From Rhizobium sp. 18055 (lineage in GTDB: Bacteria; Pseudomonadota; Alphaproteobacteria; Rhizobiales; Rhizobiaceae), in NCBI RefSeq assembly GCF_902706285.1, contig NZ_CACSKD010000006.1, forward strand, positions 237,290 to 301,289: 64,000 bases of DNA, read 5' to 3'. Under the pieces are notes generated by a model. It was not told the origin of the DNA and ran no database searches. It worked only from the letters and a program-made list of their open reading frames with translations. Shown here in pieces: positions 18,266-26,887 of the stretch. The stretch's first letter is position 1. Each line of letters begins with the position of its first letter. The position numbers were made by a program, and so were the translations under genes.

Positions 18266-19090
18266 CTACCGCAGATCCTTCCCGCGCATCCGTTTCTCGA
18301 CTTGCCTGAGTGCAAGCGACAGACCGATGGTGAGGATGAGATAGATATAGGTGACGATCGAATAGGTTTCAAAGAAGCGGAACGAACCCGACGCATAGAT
18401 CTTGCCCATCTGGGTGATGTCGGAGACGCCGAGCACCGAGACCAGCGAACTATCCTTGACCATCGCCACGAAATCGTTCGACAGCGGCGGGAAGATCACC
18501 TTGATCGCCTGCGGGAAGACGACAAAGCGGAAGCGGTGGTAACGCGACAGGCCGAGCGCCTTGGCGGCCTCGATCTGGCCGTGATCGACCGACTGGATGC
18601 CGGCCCGGAACACTTCTGCGATGAACGAGGAATAACCGATCATCAAGGCGATGATCGCCCGCCACATCAGCGAGAAATCGCGCACCAGCACCGGCTCGGC
18701 CAGTCCTGCCCTGACCAGCGGCAGGGTCAGGAAATTATAGGCTGCGACGATCGTAGGGGCGCCGACGAAGGCGATGTAGAACAGCAGCACCAGCATCGGC
18801 ACGCCGCGGATCACCTCGACATAGAAGCGGGCGATCTGGCGCAGCAGGACGCTGTCCGACAGCCCCAGCAGGGCAATGCCGAGGCCGAGCACGGTGGCCA
18901 GTGCAAAGCCGACCAGCGTCACGAAAACGGTAACGCCGACGCCATTGAAGACGGTGCGGAACACCTGGGCATAGATATCGTTGGCGATGATGACGGCGGC
19001 GAGCGCCAGGCCGATCAAAACGAGGGCGACCAGCCACCAGGGGTAGTCGCCCTTCTCATGCCCACGCGGGGCCGGCTGCGGAGCCATCAT
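18266..19090 (-). CDS. amino-acid ABC transporter permease (HisM/GlnP type)
   Basis: 274 residues with about six membrane segments and the inner-membrane ABC signature EAAKALGLSRYHRFRFVVFP. EVIRGVPMLVLLFYIAF is typical of polar-amino-acid permeases. It lies 19 bases after the binding-protein gene and is probably cotranscribed with it. No ATPase gene follows; the next gene on this strand is leuC. Confidence 0.92.
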   Translation of the reverse strand: MMAPQPAPRGHEKGDYPWWLVALVLIGLALAAVIIANDIYAQVFRTVFNGVGVTVFVTLVGFALATVLGLGIALLGLSDSVLLRQIARFYVEVIRGVPMLVLLFYIAFVGAPTIVAAYNFLTLPLVRAGLAEPVLVRDFSLMWRAIIALMIGYSSFIAEVFRAGIQSVDHGQIEAAKALGLSRYHRFRFVVFPQAIKVIFPPLSNDFVAMVKDSSLVSVLGVSDITQMGKIYASGSFRFFETYSIVTYIYLILTIGLSLALRQVEKRMRGKDLR

Positions 19091-19109
19091 GCTCTGTTCC
19101 CGGGCAGGA

Positions 19110-19907
19110 TCACTGTCCCATCTTGTAGTCGAGGAACCACTTCTTGTTCAGGGCATCCAGCGTGCCATCAGCCTTGAGGCTTGATATTGCGGCATTGACC
19201 GGCGCCACCAGATCGGAGCCCTTCGGGAAGATGAAGCCGAAATCCTCGGTGCCGAGCGGGCCGCCGATGACCTTGAGGCCGCCCTTGGAGGCATCGACAT
19301 AGCCCTGGGCGGCAACACTGTCGGTCAGCACCGTATCGACGTCGCCGGTCTTCAGCGCCTGCACGGTGGCGCCGAAGGTTTCGAACAGTTTTATGCGCGG
19401 GTTCTGCTCGTTGCCGTCGAGGATCTCGTAGACGGCGGCATAGAAGGGCGAGGTTCCGGGCTGGGCGCCGACCAGGCCGTCCTTGAAGGCGCCGAAGGTC
19501 TTGGCGTCGGTAAACCGGGTCTCGTCGCCGCGCACCAGCATGAACTGCTGCGAGCGCATGTAGGGGTCGGAGAAATCCACCTTGGCCTTGCGGTCGTCCT
19601 TGATGGTGATGCCGGTCATGCCGATGTTGTACTGGTTGTCGGAGACCGCCTGGATCATCGCGTCCCAGCTGGTGTTCTGGTACTCAAGCTTGAAATTCAG
19701 CCGCTTGGCGATCTCGTCCATCGCATCATATTCCCATCCGACCTGCTTGCCGGACTTCGGATCGACGAACTGCAGCGGCGGATAGGCATTCTCGGTGACG
19801 ACGACGACGCTTTTGCCCTTGAGATCGGGCAGATCGGCAGCGGTTGCCATCAGCGGCGACAGGATAAGAGCGGTCAGTCCGGCAAGGACGGTGCGGCGGA
19901 ACGGCAT
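19110..19907 (-). CDS. amino-acid ABC transporter substrate-binding protein
   Basis: 265 residues from the ATG at 19907 ([18 protein letters not shown]), which follows a GGGGAG site. The signal peptide ends near MATAA. The mature chain has [51 protein letters not shown] and [16 protein letters not shown] of the family-3 binding proteins. First gene of a two-gene unit with the permease. The ligand cannot be named. Confidence 0.93.
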   Translation of the reverse strand: MPFRRTVLAGLTALILSPLMATAADLPDLKGKSVVVVTENAYPPLQFVDPKSGKQVGWEYDAMDEIAKRLNFKLEYQNTSWDAMIQAVSDNQYNIGMTGITIKDDRKAKVDFSDPYMRSQQFMLVRGDETRFTDAKTFGAFKDGLVGAQPGTSPFYAAVYEILDGNEQNPRIKLFETFGATVQALKTGDVDTVLTDSVAAQGYVDASKGGLKVIGGPLGTEDFGFIFPKGSDLVAPVNAAISSLKADGTLDALNKKWFLDYKMGQ

Positions 19908-20245
19908 GATATATCTCCCCAAAATGGCGCTCGCGGAACCTGTCATAATTGCAAAGCCGCTGGCAAGGGGATTGGCCCGCGGCGGCGGGGGAAAATGGGA
20001 ATGGGGTTTCAAAAATCGGTCGGTTTGGGGCATGGCACTCGCCACTGGTCTCTCTGCAGCCCGCCGCCCTCGGTCGGTGCCCGCGTGACAGCAAGGCGAT
20101 GGGGGGCGGCACGGTGGGAGGTCAGTGCCAGGGGCAGCCCCCCGCATGATTCCACTTGAACAAAATCCCGATCGCCTGTCGGATTGCCGAAACCCGGTTC
20201 GTCCTTGGGTTTTCGCCTGTTCCGTCAATTGGGAGGATCAAGAAC
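19908..20245. other. 338-base divergent intergenic region
   Basis: Lies between the binding-protein gene (minus) and the SRPBCC gene (plus). It should hold both promoters. I see no clear -35/-10 pair, repeat or RNA. Confidence 0.5.
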
Positions 20246-20689
20246 ATGCCAAGCACCATCCATCTGCACCGCGTTCTCACCACCACCCCGCAGAAGATCT
20301 ACCGCGCCTTTCTCGAAGCCGATGCGGTCGCCAAATGGCTGCCGCCGAACGGATTTGTCTGCACCGTCGATCACCTGGAGCCGACAGTCGGCGGCACCTT
20401 CAGAATGTCGTTCCGGAATTTCACGTCAGGCAACAGCCATGCCTTTGGCGGCGAATATCTCGAACTCGTGGCCGGCGAGCGGCTTCGCTATGTCGACCGG
20501 TTCGACGACCCCAATCTGCCGGGCGAGATGGAGGTGACGGTGACGTTGAAGAAGGTTTTGGTAGGGACCGAGGTGAATATCACCCAGGCCGGCATTCCCG
20601 ACCTGATCCCGCCGGAAGCCTGCTATCTGGGCTGGCAGGAATCGCTGCGCAATCTGGCGAAGCTGGTGGAGCCGGAGATTTCGGAGTAG
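20246..20689 (+). CDS. SRPBCC (AHSA1-like) domain protein
   Basis: 147 residues: IHLHRVLTTTPQKIYRAFLE, AVAKWLPPNGFVCTVDHLEP, VGGTFRMSFRNFTSG and a C-terminal CYLGWQESLRNLAKLVEPE, the usual layout of small START/AHSA1-type lipid- or ligand-binding proteins. The ATG at 20246 has a GGGAGG site; the frame extends back to 20156 without support. Function unknown beyond hydrophobic ligand binding. Confidence 0.87.
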   Translation: MPSTIHLHRVLTTTPQKIYRAFLEADAVAKWLPPNGFVCTVDHLEPTVGGTFRMSFRNFTSGNSHAFGGEYLELVAGERLRYVDRFDDPNLPGEMEVTVTLKKVLVGTEVNITQAGIPDLIPPEACYLGWQESLRNLAKLVEPEISE

Positions 20690-20734
20690 GCGGCGGGCTC
20701 TCGCCAAGGAAGGCCCTTCCCCAACCGCGCCCCA

Positions 20735-20758
20735 CCCCCTCCCCAGAAGGGGGAGGGG
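20735..20758. repeat. short perfect C/G palindrome
   Basis: CCCCCTCCCC and GGGGGAGGGG around AGAA. It matches the outer modules of the inverted repeat near 36.6 kb. Confidence 0.7.
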
Positions 20759-20918
20759 CGTTGCCCGCGGATCGCTTGGAGCAAGAAAGCGCCATCGAGG
20801 GTGTTGCGGAGGCCTCATTCGGTCAGGTCCCGCCGCGTAGGCGAAAGTGCTTCATATGCGGGTATTTTTAACCGGATACCGCTATAGCGTTCCGCAGATC
20901 GCCGTCCTGGAGCCCCGC

Positions 20919-21290
20919 ATGAAACCCCATCGATCGGATTTTGCCACCGCCGGTTGGGCCTATGGGCCAGCTGAGGTCGCCTCTGCCCTCTCTATTCTCC
21001 AGGCTGCCGGTATCGGCGTGCTGCCGCACGGTTATCATCACGCTTCGACGGTATGGCATTACGTCACGGCGCTTGGCGGCGTCGAGCTTCGGGTGCCCGC
21101 ATCGCAGGCCGAAGCCGCCCGGGAGATCCTGAGCGCGATGCCGTTTACGAGAACGCGCGGCAAGGCCTGGCTGGGTTTTGCCAGCGCCTGCCTGCTGTTG
21201 ATGTGGGCCGGCGTGGCGGTGCCGCCACCACCGGGGGGGCTCTATGCCGTGCGGCCAGCCGTTGCGACCGGGAAGAAGCCGGGGCGGTAA
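20919..21290 (+). CDS. DUF2007-like small protein with C-terminal membrane segment
   Basis: 123 residues from the ATG at 20919, preceded by TGGAG. Residues 10-70 (GWAYGPAEVASALSILQAAG, ELRVPASQAEAAREIL) resemble the DUF2007 putative signal-transducing fold. A hydrophobic stretch near 85-105 (AWLGFASACLLLMWAGVAV) would anchor it. The frame is open back to a GTG at 20847. It is convergent with rplS. Assignment is tentative. Confidence 0.65.
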   Translation: MKPHRSDFATAGWAYGPAEVASALSILQAAGIGVLPHGYHHASTVWHYVTALGGVELRVPASQAEAAREILSAMPFTRTRGKAWLGFASACLLLMWAGVAVPPPPGGLYAVRPAVATGKKPGR

Positions 21291-21318
21291 TTGCCGGGAC
21301 ATGCCTCATCCCAAAACG

Positions 21319-21345
21319 AAAAAAGGCGACCCGAAGGTCGCCTTT
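21319..21345 (-). terminator. terminator of rplS
   Basis: GGCGACC and GGTCGCC pair around a 4-base loop; on the minus strand the stem is followed by CTTTTTTCG-type T-rich sequence. The same stem is used after the Bax-inhibitor gene at 46.55 kb. Confidence 0.85.
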
Positions 21346-21370
21346 CCTATCAATCCGTGAGGATCGAAGC

Positions 21371-21916
21371 TTATTCTGCTGCCGGCTCAGCTGCTGCGGC
21401 GGCTGCTGCTGCTTCTGCAGCGGCCTTGGCTTCAGCGGCTTCCTGTGCTGCCTTTTCGGCTGCCAGCGCCTGCGCTGCTGCAACCTTTTCGGCTTCCAGA
21501 CGTGCCTTTTCCTGGGCCAGAGCGGCGCGCTCGGCGTCGTTCAGCTTGCGGGCGCGGGTGCCGGTGTCTTCAACGATACGGGCAGACTTGCCGCGACGAT
21601 CGCGCAGGTAGTAGAGCTTGGCGCGACGGACCTTACCGCGGCGAACGACTTCTACGCTTTCGATTGCCGGCGAGTAGACCGGGAACAGGCGCTCGACGCC
21701 TTCGCCGTAGGAGATCTTGCGAACCGTGAAGTTTTCCTGCAGACCGCCGCCGGAGCGAGCGATGCAAACGCCTTCGTAGGCCTGTACGCGGGTACGCGTG
21801 CCTTCGGTGACCTTCACGTTGACGCGGACGGTATCGCCCGGGGAGAATTCTGGAAGCTTGCGCTTGGCTTCGATCTTGGCGACCTGTTCGGCCTCAAGCT
21901 GCTGAATGATGTTCAT
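21371..21916 (-). CDS. rplS: 50S ribosomal protein L19
   Basis: 181 residues. The first 115 ([54 protein letters not shown]) are canonical L19. The remainder is a charged, Ala/Glu-rich tail of about 60 residues, an extension seen in rhizobial L19. The ATG at 21916 has AAGGG upstream; a longer in-frame start at 21976 also follows CGGAGG but is not family-like. Separated from trmD by nearly 1 kb of repeats, unlike the tight rpsP-rimM-trmD part. Confidence 0.95.
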   Translation of the reverse strand: MNIIQQLEAEQVAKIEAKRKLPEFSPGDTVRVNVKVTEGTRTRVQAYEGVCIARSGGGLQENFTVRKISYGEGVERLFPVYSPAIESVEVVRRGKVRRAKLYYLRDRRGKSARIVEDTGTRARKLNDAERAALAQEKARLEAEKVAAAQALAAEKAAQEAAEAKAAAEAAAAAAAAEPAAE

Positions 21917-21979
21917 CGTCTTAACCCTTATTTCTTCTGAAACAGCCAGAGCGCTCGGCACGTGTCCTTTGGTCATTGA

Positions 21980-22889
21980 CCTCCGGATTTAGCCCTTTAC
22001 GGACGGGAGCGGGTTCGCCATTCTTTGTTGCTGGTAGACGGGGATAACCCCATTTCCGCGTGCGCTCCTACACCAATGTGGGCCGCTTGTCATCCCTTGC
22101 AGCGGATTTTTATGGCTGGCGGGGCGTGGATTCTGGCCAAGGAAGCGGAACCTGCGCTTCTTCCGGCGCGCGAACGTCCTTTCGTCGCGCTCGGCCTTGT
22201 GATTGAGATGCATGCCGGGAGACGGGACCGGGCCCTCGGGAAAAGCCCGAGGATGACGTCGAGAGGGTGGAGAAAACGTCATTTCAATTGGTGGGAGCCG
22301 GCATCCACCCGCTCCGCCGTCTTCCTCGGCCTTGTGCCGAGGATCTGCCGAGGGTGATCACGAGCGCGAGGCCGATGGCTTAAAGCGCCTGCTCGTCCAG
22401 CAGATCCGGCCGCCGCTCTGTCTCCAGTTGCGCCGCCGTGCCGGGTAATCCGCCGACGTTGCATGCCGGGAGACGTGCTTAGGTCCTCGGGACAAGCCCG
22501 AGGATGACGTCGAGAGGGTGGAATCATTGTAATTACAATAACTTGGAACCGAACCCACACGCTCCGCCGTCTTCCTCGGCCTTGTGCCGAGGATCTGCCG
22601 AGGGTGATCACGAGCGCGAGGCCGATGGCTTAAAGCGCCTAGTTCGCCCAGCAGGTCCGGCCGCCGCTCTTTCGTCAGTTGCGCCGCCGTGCCGGGCATC
22701 CGCCGACGTTGCATGCCGGGAGACGTGCTTAGGTCCTCGGGACAAGCCCGAGGATGACGTCGAGAGGGAGGAATCCTTGCAATTCCAATAATTTGGAAGC
22801 TCGTCCCACACGCTCCGGCGTCTTCCTCGGGCTTGTCCCGAGGATCTGCCGAGGGTTGCCAAGACCGCGAGCCCCATGGCTCGAAACCC
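21980..22889. other. 910-base trmD-rplS spacer
   Basis: No independent gene is supported. The part nearest rplS (21980-22206) shows nothing recognisable; the remainder is the tandem-repeat block described separately. If trmD and rplS are cotranscribed, the whole spacer is part of the message. Confidence 0.75.
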
Positions 22890-22935
22890 CTACTCGTCCA
22901 GCAGGTCGGGCCGCCGCTCTTTCGTCAGTGCGACC
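22207..22935. repeat. about 250-bp tandem modules: RIME-like element plus copies of the trmD 3' end
   Basis: Three RIME-like two-palindrome elements (about 22209-22356, 22461-22606, 22711-22857) alternate with copies of the last codons of trmD. The tail CTCGTCCAGCAGGTC (true copy, from 22893) recurs at about 22642 and 22392, giving a 250-251 base period. In translation on the minus strand the copies read [12 protein letters not shown] and [12 protein letters not shown] against [12 protein letters not shown] in trmD. Copies drift beyond about 40 bases into the gene. Confidence 0.9.
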
Positions 22936-23582
22936 GCCTGCTCGCGCCGCCACTTGTCGATGGCGCCGTGGTTGCCCGAGGTCAGGATGGCGGGGATGTC
23001 GCGGCCTTCCCATTCCTGCGGGCGGGTGTAGTGCGGGTGTTCGAGCAGGCCGCCCTCGAAGCTTTCGTGCAGGCCGGAGAGGTCGTTGCCCATGACGCCG
23101 GGCAGGATGCGGATGATGGCGTCGAGCACCGTCAGGGCTGCCGGTTCGCCGCCTGACAGCACGTAGTCGCCGATCGAGACTTCCTCGAGCTGCCGGGCAT
23201 CGATAACCCGCTGGTCGACACCTTCGAAGCGGCCGCAGATGATGATGACGCCATCGCCCGATGCCAGCTCGCGCACCCGCTTCTGGGTCAGCGGCTTGCC
23301 GCGCGGGCTCATCAGCAGCCGTGGGCGGGTGTCGTTGTCGGAGACGGTGTCGATGGCGCGTGCCAGCACGTCGGGCTTCAGCACCATGCCGGCGCCGCCG
23401 CCGGCCGGCGTGTCATCGACGGTGCGGTGCTTGTCGGTGGCGAAATCGCGGATCTGCACGGCGTCGAGCGCCCACTGGCCGCGCTCCATCGCCTTGCCTG
23501 CAAGGGAGTAGCCGAGATGGCCGGGAAACATCTCCGGGTAGAGTGTGAGCACGGTCGCCCGGAAGGCCATCTGATCGCTCAC
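22890..23582 (-). CDS. trmD: tRNA (guanine-37-N1)-methyltransferase
   Basis: 230 residues, full length. SAM-binding knot motifs are visible: [15 protein letters not shown] and [19 protein letters not shown], plus [17 protein letters not shown] near residue 55. It makes m1G37 that prevents frameshifting. The GTG start at 23582 overlaps the rimM stop (GTGA), typical of coupling; an ATG at 23570 ([10 protein letters not shown]) is an alternative that matches many homologues. Its last codons are duplicated twice downstream in the repeat block. Confidence 0.95.
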   Translation of the reverse strand: MSDQMAFRATVLTLYPEMFPGHLGYSLAGKAMERGQWALDAVQIRDFATDKHRTVDDTPAGGGAGMVLKPDVLARAIDTVSDNDTRPRLLMSPRGKPLTQKRVRELASGDGVIIICGRFEGVDQRVIDARQLEEVSIGDYVLSGGEPAALTVLDAIIRILPGVMGNDLSGLHESFEGGLLEHPHYTRPQEWEGRDIPAILTSGNHGAIDKWRREQAVALTKERRPDLLDE

Positions 23583-24148
23583 TTGTTCTTCTTCGGCTTG
23601 TCCGGGGTGAAGGACGGGCCGTCGTCCGGATCGTCGATCAGGCCGGCGGCGCGCGGGTCGATGGTGATCCTGCCGCCTTCGAGGTCGATCTCCAGCACCG
23701 AGGCTTCGGAGAAGGGGATGAGCACCGGGCGCTTGCCGGGGCCTTTTAGCTCCAGCAGGTCGCCAGCGCCGAAATCGAACACGCCGGTCACCTTGCCGTA
23801 GCTGACGCCCTGATCGTCGAGCGCTTCCAGGCCCTCCAGATCGGCGTAGAAGAACTCGTCTTCCTCAAGCTCGTCGTCGGGCAGGTTGTCGCGGTCGACA
23901 TAGAGCTCCAGGCCGTTCAGCGCCTCGGCAGCGTCGCGGTCGTTGACGCCGCGCAGGCGCATGACGACGACGTTCTTCATCTCGCGGATTTCGAGGATCT
24001 CGAAGCTGCGGCCGTCCATGCTGTGCAGGTGGCCGTAATCGCCGAGCGCCGTCGGATCGGCACTGTAGGACTTGGCACGCACTTCGCCGCGCAGGCCCTG
24101 CGCGCCGCCGATCGTTGCCATCAGCACCGGATTTTCAAGCTTTGTCAT
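23579..24148 (-). CDS. rimM: 16S rRNA processing protein RimM
   Basis: 189 residues. The N-terminal domain begins [23 protein letters not shown]; the C-terminal PRC-barrel shows [33 protein letters not shown] and [10 protein letters not shown]. RimM aids 30S assembly near S19/S13. The ATG at 24148 has GAAGGG upstream; the open frame extends to 24226. The C-terminal lysine/asp-rich tail (about 20 residues) is not conserved. Lies between rpsP and trmD. Confidence 0.94.
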   Translation of the reverse strand: MTKLENPVLMATIGGAQGLRGEVRAKSYSADPTALGDYGHLHSMDGRSFEILEIREMKNVVVMRLRGVNDRDAAEALNGLELYVDRDNLPDDELEEDEFFYADLEGLEALDDQGVSYGKVTGVFDFGAGDLLELKGPGKRPVLIPFSEASVLEIDLEGGRITIDPRAAGLIDDPDDGPSFTPDKPKKNK

Positions 24149-24266
24149 GGCACCCTTCGTCTGAAGCCGGAATTCTGGTTTCTCATAGCCGAAGTGAACG
24201 GGAATGGAAACGAAAACGGGCGGCATGTCGCCATGCCGCCCGTTCGATCAAGGCCAAAGCCTCGAA

Positions 24267-24641
24267 TTATTCAGCAGAAGCGGTCGCAGCGGCTTCAGCA
24301 GCGTCGGCAACCTTCTGTGCCTTTTCAGCAGCACGCTCCTGAGCGCGCTTGCCTGGCTTTGCCTTTTCAGGGTTGTTCTTGGCTTCGCGCTTGGCAATGC
24401 CTGCTTCGTTGAGGAAGCGAAGAACGCGGTCGGTCGGCTGTGCGCCCTGGTCGAGCCAGTGCTTGATACGGTCGCCGTCGAGCTTGACGCGGGCTTCGTT
24501 GTCCTTGGCCAGCATCGGGTTCCACGAACCGAGGTTCTCGAGGAAGCGGCCGTCGCGTGGCGAACGGGCATCAGCCAGAACGACGTGGTAGTAAGGGCGC
24601 TTCTTGGAACCACCGCGTGCGAGACGAATTTTCAGTGCCAT
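24267..24641 (-). CDS. rpsP: 30S ribosomal protein S16
   Basis: 124 residues. The first 80 ([47 protein letters not shown]) are S16; an Ala/Lys/Glu-rich tail of about 40 residues follows. AAGGAG lies 9 bases upstream of the ATG at 24641. Same order ffh, chorismate mutase, rpsP, rimM, trmD as in other Rhizobiaceae. Confidence 0.96.
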   Translation of the reverse strand: MALKIRLARGGSKKRPYYHVVLADARSPRDGRFLENLGSWNPMLAKDNEARVKLDGDRIKHWLDQGAQPTDRVLRFLNEAGIAKREAKNNPEKAKPGKRAQERAAEKAQKVADAAEAAATASAE

Positions 24642-24689
24642 GTTGTTAACTCCTTGGATGTGTCTGAGCCGCATATCCTGCGGCGTTGG

Positions 24690-25010
24690 TTACTTTGCAG
24701 CGGCGCCCTGTTCGGCGTGATCCGCTGCGATCTGCTCATGATGCCGGATGACTTCGGTGATGACGAAGTTCAGGAACTTCTCGGCGAAATCCGGATCCAG
24801 ATGTGCGTCTTCGGCAAGCTGCCTCAGACGGGCTATCTGGTATTCCTCGCGCGCCGGGTCCGCCGGCGGCAAATTGTACTTGGCCTTCAGCACGCCGACC
24901 TCTTTGGTGCAGCGAAAGCGTTCGGCCAGCATATGGACGAGCGCCGCGTCGATATTGTCGATCGACTGGCGGTAGCTCAAAAGCTGGGCTTTTATTTCAG
25001 GATCAGTCAT
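24690..25010 (-). CDS. chorismate mutase (AroQ type)
   Basis: 106 residues, all-helical AroQ fold: YRQSIDNIDAALVHMLAERF, CTKEVGVLKAKYNLPPADPAREEYQI and a C-terminal FLNFVITEVIRHHEQI. Arg and Lys residues in the first and second helices match the catalytic positions. It converts chorismate to prephenate in Phe/Tyr synthesis. No signal peptide, so cytoplasmic. It lies 16 bases after ffh, in an operon otherwise devoted to translation and targeting. Confidence 0.92.
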   Translation of the reverse strand: MTDPEIKAQLLSYRQSIDNIDAALVHMLAERFRCTKEVGVLKAKYNLPPADPAREEYQIARLRQLAEDAHLDPDFAEKFLNFVITEVIRHHEQIAADHAEQGAAAK

Positions 25011-25026
25011 CGTTTACGCGACCCTT

Positions 25027-26613
25027 TCACTTCTTCTTAGGCAGGCCGGGAAGGCCCGGGAAACCACCGCCGAGGCCCGGCAGCTTGCCGCCGCCCAAAC
25101 CTGGCAAACCGCCTGGCAAACCACCGCCGAGGCCGGGCATGCCGCCGCCGGGCTTGCCGAGACCGGCGGCTTCCGCCTGCTTCTGCAGGGCTTCGAGCTG
25201 CTTCGGATCCATGTTGGCGAGATCGGGCATGCCGCCCATGCCGCCGCCAAGGCCACCGAGGCCCATCTTGCCGGCCAGGCCGCCCATCATCTGCTTCATC
25301 ATGCCGCCTTTGCCCTTGCCGCCCATCATCTTCATCATGTCCGCCATCTGGCGGTGCATCTTCAGAAGCTTGTTGATGTCGGAGGCGTCGGTGCCGGAGC
25401 CGGCGGCGATGCGCTTCTTGCGGGAATGCTTGAGCATGTCGGGATTGGCGCGCTCGGCCTTGGTCATCGAGCCGATGATAGCGATCTGGCGGCCGAACAG
25501 GCTGTCGTTGAGGCCGGCAGAGGCCATCTTGTCCTTCATCCCGCCCATGCCGGGCATCATGCTCATGATGCCGCCCATGCCGCCCATCTTCTGCATCTGG
25601 CGCAGCTGGTCGGCGAGGTCGTTGAGGTCGAACTTGCCCTTGGCCATCTTGGCAGCCATGGCGGCTGCCTTTTCGGCATCGATGTTTTCAGCGGCGCGCT
25701 CGACCAATGAGACGATATCGCCCATGCCGAGAATGCGGTCGGCGATACGGCGGGGATGGAATTCCTCCAGCTCGCCCATGCGCTCGCCGACGCCGATCAG
25801 CTTGATCGGCTTGCCGGTGACGGCACGCATCGACAGGGCCGCACCGCCGCGGCCATCGCCATCCATGCGGGTCAAAACGAGGCCGGTGATGCCGACGCGT
25901 TCGTCGAAATTGCGGGCGAGGTTGACGGCGTCCTGACCGGTCAGCGAATCCGCGACCAGCAGGATTTCGTGCGGGTTCGACTTCTTCTTGATGTCGGCCA
26001 TTTCGGCCATCAGGGGTTCGTCGATATGGGTGCGGCCGGCGGTGTCGAGGATGACGACGTCATGGCCGCCGAGCCTGGCTGCCTGCACGGCGCGGGCGGC
26101 GATATCGGTCGGCGACTGGCCGGCAATGACGGGCAGCGTGTCGATGCTGCCCTGGACGCCGAGCTGGCGCAACTGCTCCTGCGCTGCCGGACGGCGCGTG
26201 TCGAGCGATGCCATCAGCACCTTCTTCTTGTCGCGCGTCATCAGGCGGTGGGCAATCTTGGCGGATGTCGTGGTCTTGCCGGAGCCCTGCAGGCCGACCA
26301 TCATGATGACGACAGGGGCAGCGGCGTGCAGGTCGACGCCAATGCCTTCGCCACCGAGCATCTCGATCAGCTCGTCATGGACAAGCTTGACGACCATCTG
26401 GCCGGGCTTGATCGACTTCAGAACCTCGGCGCCGACGGCCTTTTCGCGGACGCGGTCGGTGAAGGCACGCACCACGTCGAGCGCGACGTCGGCTTCCAGC
26501 AACGCACGGCGAACCTCGCGCAGCGCTGCGGAAACATCAGCTTCCGAAAGCGCGCCACGGCCTGTCAGTCCATTCAGAATGGAACCAAGACGGTCCTGGA
26601 GGTTTTCAAACAT
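25027..26613 (-). CDS. ffh: signal recognition particle protein Ffh
   Basis: 528 residues. N domain (1-90), GTPase G domain with P loop GLQGSGKTTT (107-116), DTAGRTHIDEP and TRMDGDGRGG, then the methionine-rich M domain (about 300-430). The last 100 residues form an unusual Gly/Met/Pro-rich tail with PGLGGG-like repeats ending PGLPKKK. It binds signal sequences and 4.5S RNA and docks with FtsY, also in this window. RBS AAGGAAG. A structured leader with a terminator-like hairpin lies upstream. Confidence 0.97.
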   Translation of the reverse strand: MFENLQDRLGSILNGLTGRGALSEADVSAALREVRRALLEADVALDVVRAFTDRVREKAVGAEVLKSIKPGQMVVKLVHDELIEMLGGEGIGVDLHAAAPVVIMMVGLQGSGKTTTSAKIAHRLMTRDKKKVLMASLDTRRPAAQEQLRQLGVQGSIDTLPVIAGQSPTDIAARAVQAARLGGHDVVILDTAGRTHIDEPLMAEMADIKKKSNPHEILLVADSLTGQDAVNLARNFDERVGITGLVLTRMDGDGRGGAALSMRAVTGKPIKLIGVGERMGELEEFHPRRIADRILGMGDIVSLVERAAENIDAEKAAAMAAKMAKGKFDLNDLADQLRQMQKMGGMGGIMSMMPGMGGMKDKMASAGLNDSLFGRQIAIIGSMTKAERANPDMLKHSRKKRIAAGSGTDASDINKLLKMHRQMADMMKMMGGKGKGGMMKQMMGGLAGKMGLGGLGGGMGGMPDLANMDPKQLEALQKQAEAAGLGKPGGGMPGLGGGLPGGLPGLGGGKLPGLGGGFPGLPGLPKKK

Positions 26614-26684
26614 CGGCTCTTCCTTGTGGTTCCGGGATCACGGAAACCTCGTGCTTTTCCTTGACGAAAACAAGACGCATAGCC

Positions 26685-26719
26685 AAAAAGCACCCGAGGG
26701 CGCATCGCGCTGTCGGGTG
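26685..26719 (-). terminator. terminator-like hairpin upstream of ffh
   Basis: CACCCGA and TCGGGTG (minus strand) enclose an inner GCGC-GAT-GCGC stem and are followed by CTTTTTGG. No minus-strand gene precedes it, so it either attenuates ffh or ends a short RNA. Confidence 0.65.
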
Positions 26720-26815
26720 TGGACCTCCGGGATCAGTTTATACCGTTTGACGGGTCCCGGTCGGTGGCTCGAGTCTTGAAGCTCGTCGCAGATTGAGCGG
26801 CGGTAAACAGGAAAT
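26685..26815 (-). ncRNA. candidate short structured RNA or ffh leader
   Basis: Upstream of the terminator-like hairpin, CCGGGA and TCCCGG (26727-26760) form a second stem with an inner CCGT/ACGG helix. A possible promoter TTGACT-N17-TTTACC lies near 26807-26836 on the minus strand. Together these would give an RNA of about 110-120 nt. No known RNA family was recognised; transcription is inferred only. Confidence 0.35.
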
Positions 26816-26887
26816 CGGCCACGGAGTCAAGGCAAAGCCGGCAAATAAGCCGATCGCGGCCTTTCAAAAGCCGGTACGGCAACCCAA

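Noticed and set aside
22279..23013. Several open frames of 85-115 codons in the trmD-rplS spacer
   Set aside because: They encode only the translated repeat modules (such as HPRQILGT and SSSGLSRGPKHV) and stay open because the repeats are GC-rich.
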